From an uncultured Eubacterium sp. (GTDB lineage: Bacteria > Bacillota > Clostridia > Oscillospirales > Acutalibacteraceae), in NCBI GenBank assembly GCA_902462495.1, contig CABQCC010000034.1, forward strand, positions 1 to 16,057: 16,057 nucleotides of DNA, given 5' to 3'. The notes beneath the pieces were generated by a model. The model was given only the letters and a program-made list of their open reading frames with translations. It ran no database searches and was not told the origin of the DNA. The first letter of the stretch is position 1. Every line of letters starts with the position of its first letter. Positions 6,878-13,663 of this stretch are shown one piece after another. The position numbers and the translations under genes are program-made.

Positions 6878-7840
6878 TTATTTCAAATGTTTTTTAAGTT
6901 CTTCTACAGACAGGCACTTTGCTGTTTTTAAAAGGTTTTTGTATCTGTCCATATTATACTGAGAATGTTCTGTTTCCTTGCTCCAAAGGTGAATTGTCCA
7001 GCTATCCTCGCCAAAATATGTATTGACAAGAACGCCCACAACAGCCATTTTTGCCTTGCTCAAAACATCCCTGTCATAAACGGCTTGCAAGAAATATTTG
7101 TACAAAAAGTACATTGCAATATTTTCATTTGCCTGAGTGTCCGGAACAGGCTTAACTTCCCTGTTTTCAACCTTGATTTCCCACTCTGGATTGATTAATT
7201 CGGGATTGTCAAACACCTCAAAGAAGTCGATGTTTTCATCATTTCCGTCAGGATAATCATCAAGTTGCGACTGCAAATCCTGTGCGAAATCAAGGAGAGT
7301 TGAAAGTCGTTGATTGATAGGTTTTGACTTATCTTTTACTGTTGTATATGCCTCTTTCCTTGCTTTTACAAGGGTATAATACAGCATACCGTCAATGTCA
7401 TTGAGTGACGGAAGTTCGTCTGTCATTTCTTCCTCAAACTCAAATGACGGCAAATCGTACATCATATCGGAAGCGACAGGGCAAGAAAACGAAACACCGA
7501 TTTCCCTTGTTCCGCCAAAATCATAAATAAATCTCGGAAAAGTTCTGCAAGTATACGGGGTGTGCTCTCCGCCGATTGCAATGTGCATATCGCAAAGATT
7601 TTCGTCATTCAAAAACGGACAACGCTTTTTTGGTGCAAGAGTAAAAATCGTGTTGTCAAATTCGTCTTTTGAAAGCACACGGTCTATTCTCTGCTTGATT
7701 TCGAGTGAAGAATCAAGGGTTTTGTAATATTCAAGAGAATCAATATCGGCATCAACCTCCCATCCCTGACAACAGGAATCGGGGCAAGCGCCTGCGATAC
7801 ATTTAAAATTTTTATAAAATGTGGGTTTTACTATTTTCAT
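6878..7840 (-). CDS. FliB-type Cys-cluster protein (flagellin lysine-N-methylase family)
   Basis: A 320-residue protein of the family usually annotated as flagellin lysine-N-methylase (FliB; CxxCxxCC metal-binding, YkgJ-like). The N-terminus has CIAGACPDSCCQGW (Cys14, 19, 23, 24). A second cluster includes RCPFLNDENLCDMH (Cys74, 83), YTCRTFPRF (Cys98) and Cys120, fitting binding of a metal or Fe-S cofactor. The C-terminal half is charged and less distinctive. FliB in Salmonella methylates flagellin lysines, but no flagellar gene is present here and many such proteins occur in non-flagellated Clostridia, so the substrate is unknown. The start ATG overlaps the stop of the upstream AAA_28-CYTH gene by 4 bp, so the two are translationally coupled. 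Confidence 0.8.
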   Translation of the reverse strand: MKIVKPTFYKNFKCIAGACPDSCCQGWEVDADIDSLEYYKTLDSSLEIKQRIDRVLSKDEFDNTIFTLAPKKRCPFLNDENLCDMHIAIGGEHTPYTCRTFPRFIYDFGGTREIGVSFSCPVASDMMYDLPSFEFEEEMTDELPSLNDIDGMLYYTLVKARKEAYTTVKDKSKPINQRLSTLLDFAQDLQSQLDDYPDGNDENIDFFEVFDNPELINPEWEIKVENREVKPVPDTQANENIAMYFLYKYFLQAVYDRDVLSKAKMAVVGVLVNTYFGEDSWTIHLWSKETEHSQYNMDRYKNLLKTAKCLSVEELKKHLK

Positions 7841-8886
7841 AATTTTAATCCTGCCAAATAACTGTTTTTGTAGTGAAAATCGTCCGAAACATCCTCAATT
7901 ACCTTGATTTCAGGCGGAAGTTTGAAGCTTTGATTTTCACTTTTAAGTTCAAGTTCAAGAAAAGCACGGTCATCCCAAAAGCGGAAAACATCAAGTTCAA
8001 AATATTGACCGTCATACAAAAAGCAATATCTATCCTTGACTATAGTGTTTTTATCGGGGTCGGCATTTTTCATCAGTTCTTCATATTGTGCCTTGGATAT
8101 AACATCCTCGGTTTCTTCCGCACACGAACCTGTCACACGAATTTTGAGAGTTTCAAAATAAGTAAATGTTCCGTTTGAGCCTCTTTTTCTTATTCTGTGT
8201 GAGCCGACTGCACAAAGCAAGTATGTCTGCGAAATTTCAGCCTTGAACGGGTTGTATTTTTCAAGAGAAGCAAGGTCGGGATATTCAATAAGAAACTTCT
8301 TTTCGATTTCATATCCGCTCAAAATTGATTCAATTTCCGCCCTACAAGCCGAATATTTTTCATCAAATGTGCTTTCGTTTTTCACATAGCGCAAATGAGA
8401 ATGTCCGACAGACACATCAAGCAATCTTTTTTGATATTCAAGTGCTTCTTTATAAGTTTCAATTCGTGCAGATGTTGAAAAATACCCACTTTCGGGTGCA
8501 GTTTCCAGCACAATCAACGCATCATATCTTGCCCAAGAATCAACTACATTCATACCGATATTTTCGGCAAGCGCAATCTTATCATCAACATAGCTGAAGC
8601 AATCGGTTATGCCTCGGTCATAAATAACAACGACCTCATCTTTTTTGCTTTGCGCTGCTTTTTTTAGAATTTCAGCCTCATTTTCAAGCTGTTTTTTTGC
8701 CACAAGAGTTTCAAAACCAAGGTAATCATTCCTGCCGACAACGCTTGCTATAATCTCATATGCCGATTCGGGACAAATGAAAACATCTCTGTTTTCCGTA
8801 TAAAAATCAGCCGCAAGCCTTTCGACAATTGAGGTTTTGCCCGAACACGGTGCTCCGGTCAATGCAATTTTTGTAATCTTTGCCAT
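7837..8886 (-). CDS. AAA_28 P-loop NTPase fused to a CYTH-like domain
   Basis: A 349-residue two-domain cytoplasmic protein. The N-terminal part (about 1-185) is a NadR/AAA_28-type P-loop NTPase with Walker A GAPCSGKT (11-18) and IYDRG (88-92) as the Walker-B-like/DRG segment. The C-terminal part (about 190-349) resembles a CYTH/triphosphate tunnel domain: EIEKK (Glu193, Glu195, Lys197) matches the ExExK signature, followed by RIRKR, an LKIRV strand, ELDVF and ELELK. CYTH domains bind triphosphates or nucleotides with metal ions. The same pairing is known in the eukaryotic TTD14 protein and, with a different kinase, in plant TTM1/2. The substrate is unknown. ATG 8886 is chosen because GGGTGA sits just upstream; the GTG at 8901 would lie before the predicted transcription start. 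Confidence 0.8.
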   Translation of the reverse strand: MAKITKIALTGAPCSGKTSIVERLAADFYTENRDVFICPESAYEIIASVVGRNDYLGFETLVAKKQLENEAEILKKAAQSKKDEVVVIYDRGITDCFSYVDDKIALAENIGMNVVDSWARYDALIVLETAPESGYFSTSARIETYKEALEYQKRLLDVSVGHSHLRYVKNESTFDEKYSACRAEIESILSGYEIEKKFLIEYPDLASLEKYNPFKAEISQTYLLCAVGSHRIRKRGSNGTFTYFETLKIRVTGSCAEETEDVISKAQYEELMKNADPDKNTIVKDRYCFLYDGQYFELDVFRFWDDRAFLELELKSENQSFKLPPEIKVIEDVSDDFHYKNSYLAGLKL

Positions 8887-8901
8887 TTTATCACCCAACA
8901 C

Positions 8902-8929
8902 ATTATATCACAATTTTATACATTTACAA
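8902..8929 (-). promoter_or_regulatory. promoter of the AAA_28-CYTH / FliB-type operon
   Basis: Minus strand TTGTAA (8924-8929), 16-bp spacer, TATAAT (8902-8907). Predicted start near 8895 places the RBS (GGGTGA, about 8891-8896) at the very 5' end of the mRNA, leaving a leader of only about 9 nt. This rules against the longer GTG-started form at 8901. Confidence 0.65.
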
Positions 8930-8959
8930 TCCCAAAGGAAAAATGTACACAATAAGTTA

Positions 8960-9009
8960 AAATTTACAGCAAAAACTCCCCTTGTGCATACAAGAGGAGC
9001 TGTAAATTT
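8960..9009 (-). terminator. terminator of the YhgE operon nested in a longer inverted repeat
   Basis: Minus strand: CTCCTCTTGT (8990-8999) pairs with ACAAGGGGAG (8976-8985), a 10-bp stem with one G-U and a 4-nt loop, followed by TTTTTG (8970-8975). Outside this, AAATTTACAG (9000-9009) is an exact inverted repeat of 8960-8969, so the whole region can fold as a longer two-part stem with the T run bulged on one side. The outer arm reaches the stop codon of the yhgE-like gene (9008-9010). Confidence 0.85.
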
Positions 9010-11137
9010 AGAACAATCCTGTTTCTTCAATCTTCTTTTCAAAGAACTTGACAGGTTTTTTAACGATAGCCTTAATCGGAATACCGATAATAAGACCTGC
9101 AACCGCATATGCAAGAAGCTTGAGAAGATAAATCCAATAGTTATTGCCGTATGTTCCGCAGATACATTCACGCATAGCTTCAATTACAAAGGTAAACGGA
9201 ATGTACGGATTGATTGACACGAAGAATCGAGGTGTTACATCTATCGGGAATGTACCGCCCGAACCACCAATCTGAACAACAAGCATAATAACGCCTATTG
9301 CCTTACCTAAATCGCCAAAGGTATATACAATCGAATATATAAAGAACGAATAGACTATCGAGGCGAGCACACCTGCAAACAAGAATTTGACAGGGTGATA
9401 GCACTGTATCTTCAAGAAATAGAGGTCACCGAGGCAGATAATCAAGCCCTGAACAACTGCAACACTCAGGAACAAAAGGCTTCTGCCAAAGAATTCCTCG
9501 TGAGGTTTCAGCAACGGTGAAATCTCTTTTTTCTTCTTGATATTTGTTTTTATAAGGGCAACAAGCATAATTGCACCAACCCAAATTGCAAGAGTTGAAT
9601 AGAAAGGTGCCATAGCCGAGCCGTAGTTTTCAATTCCGTAAACCTTATCGGTTTTAACTTCAACAGGGCAAGCAAGGAACTCACCGAGGTCACCGCCGTT
9701 TTTAGTCGTAAGATTTACAACGGCATTCACCATTTCGCTGTCCCTGATATTATCAATAACATTAACAAGATTTTTAAGCTTTTTATCGGTGTTTTTGAGC
9801 ACCTTATTCATAGAGATAACAAGGCTGTCGCCCGTATCCGCACAATCCTTTAATGTTGCGGCAAAAGAACTGATTTCGGGTGCTTTATCTTGGAAATTAT
9901 CAAGCATATCCGACAAATCGCCAAGAGTTATAACAAGACTGTCAATTGCCTGAGTCAACGCAGGTTCAACATTCTTGTCATAGTTATTTGCCGCACTTTT
10001 GAGCGAAGCAGAAACCTTGCGAAGCTTTTTGGCATTGTTATAAGCATTTTTATCGTAGTCAACATTTGAAGCTTTAACAAGCGTTGAAGAAATAATTTTG
10101 AGCGACTTACTGACATTGGTGAGCCTTGCGGTAAGAGCAGTAACCTCACCGATAGGCTTTGACAAAGACGAATTAATCTTTGTGAGGAGTTTACAAATTT
10201 CGTCAAGTTCATCTCTTACGCTGTCAAGTTGTGCTGCAACTTGTTTTGTGGTGGCAGTGACGCTGGACAAATCTTTGTTTGCAATTTTATCAATAGTATC
10301 TGCCGCTTCATCAAGCGTTTCGCAAGTGCTGTCAAGAATATTGCCGATTGATTCGGTCATTGAGCCCATTGCCTCTTGAGTGAGCCTTACGGCGTCAGAG
10401 GTGTCATTAATCATTGAGTTTGTATCGTTGACTAATGAATTAAGCTCCTTTGTGTCAATATTCATATTTTTGGCCATATTCAAAAGTTTTTCAAGGCTTA
10501 CAAGAGAATCGGAAATTGTGCCAATAGTTTCTCTTGCACTATTTACTTGATTTTTGAGATGGTCAAAATTGTCTTCGCCCGACACAGGGTCGGCTTCCAT
10601 TGCAGAGCCTATAACAGCGCTGAGCACATCAACAACTGTGGTTACAAATGATTCATTTACTGTTGTTTGAACGGTTTGAACAACCTTGTCGGTGATTTTA
10701 GTTGCAATGGCATTTTTCTTTTCGTTTGCATAATAAACGATTTGCGGTCGTTCGTAATCCTCGGTAACAATAGACGCAAGGTTTTTACTGAAGCCGCTCG
10801 GAATTTCAATAGCAGCATAATACTTGCCTGCTTCAACGCCTTTTACCGCATCTTTTTTAGATACGAACTGCCAATCGATAGAATCATTACCCTTTAAGTT
10901 ATCACAAATTTGGTCACCGATGGCAATTTCAAGTTTTTTATATGTTGCGCCCTCATCTTCGTTACAAACAGCAACCTTCATAGCACCTGTTTTGCCGTAT
11001 GGGTCCCAGTTTGCATAAATATTGAACCACGCATAAAGGCTTGGCAAAAGAGCAACACCGACAGCAAGAATGATTGCCATTGAATTGGTAAATATCTTTT
11101 TTACATCCCTTTTGAAAATTTTGAATATATTTTTCAT
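9008..11137 (-). CDS. YhgE/Pip domain membrane protein (ABC-2 permease-like)
   Basis: A 709-residue YhgE/Pip family protein, related to the lactococcal phage infection protein Pip, B. subtilis YhgE and the type VII secretion protein EsaA. It has one N-terminal membrane helix (about 19-38), then the typical SLYAWFNIYANWDPYG motif. A large extracytoplasmic region of about 460 residues follows, with a helical, Ser/Thr/Asp-rich, coiled-coil-like middle (about 190-490). Five or six C-terminal membrane helices (about 520-700) resemble ABC-2 permeases, including the GGSGGTFPID loop. The Lactococcus homologue is a phage receptor; the native role is unclear. The start ATG overlaps the upstream small membrane protein by 4 bp. 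In Bacillus yhgE lies beside a TetR-type regulator (yhgD); none is in this window, but a palindrome sits in the operon's promoter. Confidence 0.93.
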   Translation of the reverse strand: MKNIFKIFKRDVKKIFTNSMAIILAVGVALLPSLYAWFNIYANWDPYGKTGAMKVAVCNEDEGATYKKLEIAIGDQICDNLKGNDSIDWQFVSKKDAVKGVEAGKYYAAIEIPSGFSKNLASIVTEDYERPQIVYYANEKKNAIATKITDKVVQTVQTTVNESFVTTVVDVLSAVIGSAMEADPVSGEDNFDHLKNQVNSARETIGTISDSLVSLEKLLNMAKNMNIDTKELNSLVNDTNSMINDTSDAVRLTQEAMGSMTESIGNILDSTCETLDEAADTIDKIANKDLSSVTATTKQVAAQLDSVRDELDEICKLLTKINSSLSKPIGEVTALTARLTNVSKSLKIISSTLVKASNVDYDKNAYNNAKKLRKVSASLKSAANNYDKNVEPALTQAIDSLVITLGDLSDMLDNFQDKAPEISSFAATLKDCADTGDSLVISMNKVLKNTDKKLKNLVNVIDNIRDSEMVNAVVNLTTKNGGDLGEFLACPVEVKTDKVYGIENYGSAMAPFYSTLAIWVGAIMLVALIKTNIKKKKEISPLLKPHEEFFGRSLLFLSVAVVQGLIICLGDLYFLKIQCYHPVKFLFAGVLASIVYSFFIYSIVYTFGDLGKAIGVIMLVVQIGGSGGTFPIDVTPRFFVSINPYIPFTFVIEAMRECICGTYGNNYWIYLLKLLAYAVAGLIIGIPIKAIVKKPVKFFEKKIEETGLF

Positions 11138-11520
11138 TCGTCGCCGTCCTCCTCTTCTTCGTCTTCTTCATCTTCGTCATCGTCCTTGAAAATGTCGTAT
11201 TCGCCAAATTCAAGTTGGTCATCGTCAAGCAAATACGGTATGACCTTATCTTTTACAAGATATTTGCAATAATCGGTTATTGTGAACACCGCAACCGCAA
11301 CAAAAATAATAACAACCCACCAAATAAGCCAAACGGTTTTGTCGCTTGACTCTCTGATAGCAGATGCCACAATTAAACTGAAAATCACAAATATAACAGA
11401 AAATACGATTTTTACTATATTAAGAATTTTACATCCCTTGCGATACGATTCAATAATCTTTTCACGCAGGAATTTATATTTATAAGCAAGCTTTTCGCTG
11501 TGCTTCATCTTTCTGCTCAT
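11134..11520 (-). CDS. small two-helix membrane protein with an acidic tail, unknown function
   Basis: A 128-residue protein I do not recognise. It has a basic N-terminus (about 1-31), two membrane helices (about 35-54 and 62-82) separated by a short loop, a short linker and an extremely acidic C-terminal tail (about 99-128, almost all Asp/Glu after DDDQLEFGEYDIF). By the positive-inside rule both ends should be cytoplasmic. It is the first gene of the operon and overlaps the YhgE/Pip start by 4 bp (ATGA), so the two are probably made together and may interact; this is inference from coupling only. ATG 11520 has GAGG about 10 nt upstream and a consensus promoter. The gene is clearly expressed-looking, but the function is open. 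Confidence 0.8.
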   Translation of the reverse strand: MSRKMKHSEKLAYKYKFLREKIIESYRKGCKILNIVKIVFSVIFVIFSLIVASAIRESSDKTVWLIWWVVIIFVAVAVFTITDYCKYLVKDKVIPYLLDDDQLEFGEYDIFKDDDEDEEDEEEEDGDE

Positions 11521-11556
11521 AATGAATTATCCTCAAAATAACAAATTGTATAATGT

Positions 11557-11585
11557 ATTATAACGATATGTAATATCGATGTCAA
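11557..11585 (-). promoter_or_regulatory. consensus promoter of the YhgE operon with a palindromic operator in its spacer
   Basis: Minus strand TTGACA (11580-11585), 17-bp spacer, TATAAT (11557-11562). The spacer is filled by a perfect 6-3-6 inverted repeat, CGATAT-GTA-ATATCG on the plus strand (11564-11578), centred exactly between the two boxes. Such placement is typical for a repressor operator (TetR-like or similar). Predicted start near 11550, about 30 nt before the ATG. Confidence 0.8.
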
Positions 11586-11677
11586 TATGCAAAATAGATA
11601 ATTATACACTTGTATAACCACAAATAAACTGTAAATTATCAACATATTGTAATGGTATGTACAAATTTTTATATTCG

Positions 11678-11706
11678 TTGACTTTATATATAAAAAACTG
11701 TATAAT
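11678..11706 (+). promoter_or_regulatory. promoter-like element directed antisense into the anSME gene
   Basis: Plus strand TTGACT (11678-11683), 17-bp spacer, TATAAT (11701-11706): 11 of 12 consensus bases with ideal spacing. Predicted start near 11713, just beside the stop codon of the radical SAM gene on the opposite strand. No plus-strand ORF follows. If active it would make an antisense RNA. The AT-rich context makes chance possible. Confidence 0.4.
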
Positions 11707-11717
11707 ATTTACTGGCT

Positions 11718-12773
11718 TTAAAAACAGATTATATTTTTAAAAAACATTTTATATGCCTCGCAGTAGTCGGCAGAAGCTCTGTTTCGCTTGCATCCTCCGC
11801 CTCTGCAAAGACGAAAATAGCGGCATTCTTTGCACTTTTCGTCAACGGCATACGATGATTTCACAAAAGATTTGAAGATTTCGCTTTCTCGCATTTTTAA
11901 GAATGAAACCTCATTTATATTACCGAGATAACATTCATTTATGCAATAAAAATCGCACGGATAAGTTGAGCCGTCACCTTCAACAACGAATTGTTCGGAG
12001 CAAAAGCCGTTCATCCCGCATTGCTCGGCAGGTCTGCCCTGCATAAGAAGTCGATAGTTATCAAATTGACGGATTGACATCTGCGTGCCTCGGCTTATAT
12101 CGTTGAAATAAAGCTTATAGCCCGATTGCAGATAGTTTGCATAATCGTCAACAGACATTGCGTATTTGCTGTTTTCCTCGCCAAACTCCTTTAGGCACGG
12201 GATATACTGCAAAAAGTGCAAATCATTGCATTTGAAAAAGCGATAAGATTTTCTGAAATTTTGAGCGAGTCGAGAAGTCAACACGCTCAAAATATTGAAC
12301 TGCACATTGTATTTTTTCAAAAGTTCAATTGCTGACATAACATCGTCAAACGATTCCCTGCCGTCCTTATAAATACGGTATGAATTGAGTTCACGGTCAC
12401 CGTCAAGCGACACACCGACCAAAATACCGTTTGATTTGAAAAATTCGCACCATTGCTCATCAATGAGCGTTGCGTTGGTTTGAATACAGTTTGTTATCTT
12501 TGAACCTTTTGTATTAAGCTCTTGTTCCTTTTTTATAAACATCCTAAAAAAGTCTATTCCCGAAAGCAAAGGTTCGCCACCCTGAAAGGTGAAAATAGCC
12601 TCTGTTGAATCGGCGTATTCAAGAGCACTTTTAATAACATTTTCTGCTGTTTTTTCGTTCATATATCCTTTGAACGCCTCATCTCGTTTTTCTGCAAGAG
12701 AGGTATAAAAGCAGTATTCACATTTTAAATTACAAGCCGATGATGACGGCTTTATCATAACTGAAATTGGCAT
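11718..12773 (-). CDS. anaerobic sulfatase-maturating enzyme (radical SAM/SPASM)
   Basis: anSME is a cytoplasmic radical SAM enzyme that oxidises the active-site Cys (or Ser) of sulfatases to C-alpha-formylglycine without oxygen. Visible are the radical SAM triad CNLKCEYC (Cys14, 18, 21, aromatic after the last Cys), FTFQGGEP (the GGE motif binding SAM), and C-terminal SPASM-type cysteines (CGMNGFC; YPCDFYC; CKECRYFRLCRGGGC) for two auxiliary [4Fe-4S] clusters. The N-terminus MPISVMIKPSSSACNLKC matches the family start. ATG 12773 is preferred over ATG 12785: the promoter would leave only about 4 nt before 12785 and the AAGG RBS touches that ATG, whereas it suits 12773. Divergent from a sulfatase operon carrying the expected CxPxR target. 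Confidence 0.93.
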   Translation of the reverse strand: MPISVMIKPSSSACNLKCEYCFYTSLAEKRDEAFKGYMNEKTAENVIKSALEYADSTEAIFTFQGGEPLLSGIDFFRMFIKKEQELNTKGSKITNCIQTNATLIDEQWCEFFKSNGILVGVSLDGDRELNSYRIYKDGRESFDDVMSAIELLKKYNVQFNILSVLTSRLAQNFRKSYRFFKCNDLHFLQYIPCLKEFGEENSKYAMSVDDYANYLQSGYKLYFNDISRGTQMSIRQFDNYRLLMQGRPAEQCGMNGFCSEQFVVEGDGSTYPCDFYCINECYLGNINEVSFLKMRESEIFKSFVKSSYAVDEKCKECRYFRLCRGGGCKRNRASADYCEAYKMFFKNIICF

Positions 12774-12791
12774 AAAATCAACCATCCTTAA

Positions 12792-12824
12792 ATTGATTAT
12801 ATCAATCGGACGGATTTATGTCAA
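12792..12824 (-). promoter_or_regulatory. consensus promoter of the anSME gene with an inverted repeat over the -10 box
   Basis: Minus strand TTGACA (12819-12824), 17-bp spacer, TATAAT (12796-12801). A perfect 6-3-6 inverted repeat, ATTGAT-TAT-ATCAAT (12792-12806), covers the whole -10 box, so a bound repressor would block it. The predicted start near 12789 supports the downstream ATG at 12773. No convincing promoter for the divergent plus-strand operon is visible in the same 68-bp gap; TAGAAT at 12839-12844 lacks a good -35. Confidence 0.75.
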
Positions 12825-12854
12825 CGAATTAAAACAAATAGAATAGGAGATAAA

Positions 12855-13643
12855 ATGGGTTTTTGTTTAATATATGCGGTTGTAATTTTTGCCGCCACAT
12901 TTTTGGGTGCGTTCGTCGGTCTCGGAGGCGGAGTAATAATTAAGCCGTTACTTGATTTAATCGGCCACGACACAATTGCGGTGGTCAACTTCATTTCTGC
13001 CTGTGCTGTGTTCAGTATGAGCATAACCTCGACTATTAAGCACATCAGAGCAAAGACAAAAATCGAATTCGGCATAATTATTTATCTTTCATTAGGTGCT
13101 GTTGTCGGCGGTATTTGCGGTTCAAAACTGTTTGATTACTTCCTGACATTATTCAACAACTCACTCCTAAAGAGTATTCAAGGGCTTGCTTTGGGCATAT
13201 TGCTCGTGGCATCCGTTATATATGTAAACACAAAAAATGCAAAGAGTTTTAAACTCACAAAGCCTGTGCCTATCGTTATTGTTGGCTTAACTCTCGGATT
13301 TATCGCATCGTTTTTGGGAGTAGGCGGAGGTCCTATCAATGTTGCATTTTTGGTGCTGTTCTTCTCTATGACCGTAAAAGAAGCTGCCGTTTACAGCGTT
13401 GGCACAATCTTTTTCAGTCAGCTTTCAAAGCTCATTACCCTTGGGGTTACACATACAATACCAAAGTTTGATGTCGTTACACTTATCGTTGCGATTTTAT
13501 GTGCGGCTGTCGGCGGTATCGTGGGTGCAAAAATGAACAAAAAGGTTAATGAGAAAGTTATACAAAAAATATTTACCGTTATAGTATCGGCTGTTGCGCT
13601 TGTTAACTTTTACAATGCAATAGCAGGATTTATCGCACGGTAA
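12855..13643 (+). CDS. TauE/SafE family sulfite/anion exporter
   Basis: A 262-residue polytopic membrane protein of the TauE/SafE (DUF81) family, whose members move sulfite, sulfoacetate and other sulfur-containing anions across the membrane. Two internally repeated halves each carry the family glycine motif, FVGLGGGVIIKP (about 20-31) and FLGVGGGPINVA (about 153-164), with about eight hydrophobic helices in total. ATG 12855 has AGGAG with a 5-nt spacer. It is the first gene of a plus-strand operon, 20 bp upstream of the sulfatase. From the context the substrate is likely sulfate or sulfite released by the sulfatase; the direction (export) is family knowledge plus inference. Confidence 0.9.
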   Translation: MGFCLIYAVVIFAATFLGAFVGLGGGVIIKPLLDLIGHDTIAVVNFISACAVFSMSITSTIKHIRAKTKIEFGIIIYLSLGAVVGGICGSKLFDYFLTLFNNSLLKSIQGLALGILLVASVIYVNTKNAKSFKLTKPVPIVIVGLTLGFIASFLGVGGGPINVAFLVLFFSMTVKEAAVYSVGTIFFSQLSKLITLGVTHTIPKFDVVTLIVAILCAAVGGIVGAKMNKKVNEKVIQKIFTVIVSAVALVNFYNAIAGFIAR

Positions 13644-13663
13644 ACAAAATAAAGGGGAAAATT

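Larger units (their letters stand above)
11521..11717. other. AT-rich intergenic region between the anSME gene and the YhgE operon
   Basis: This 197-bp gap holds the YhgE operon promoter (11557-11585) and a promoter-like element pointing the other way (11678-11706). No clear strong terminator for the upstream radical SAM gene is visible. On the minus strand a weak CTGT/ACAG pairing before TTTTTT (about 11691-11730) is the only candidate. Confidence 0.5.

Noticed and set aside
8887..8901. GTG start at 8901 for the AAA_28-CYTH gene
   Set aside because: It lies upstream of the predicted transcription start and has no RBS; ATG 8886 has GGGTGA.
10098..10379. Open frame of 93 codons opposite the YhgE coiled-coil region
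   Set aside because: Low-complexity Ser/Val-rich translation of the antisense strand; shadow of the yhgE-like gene.
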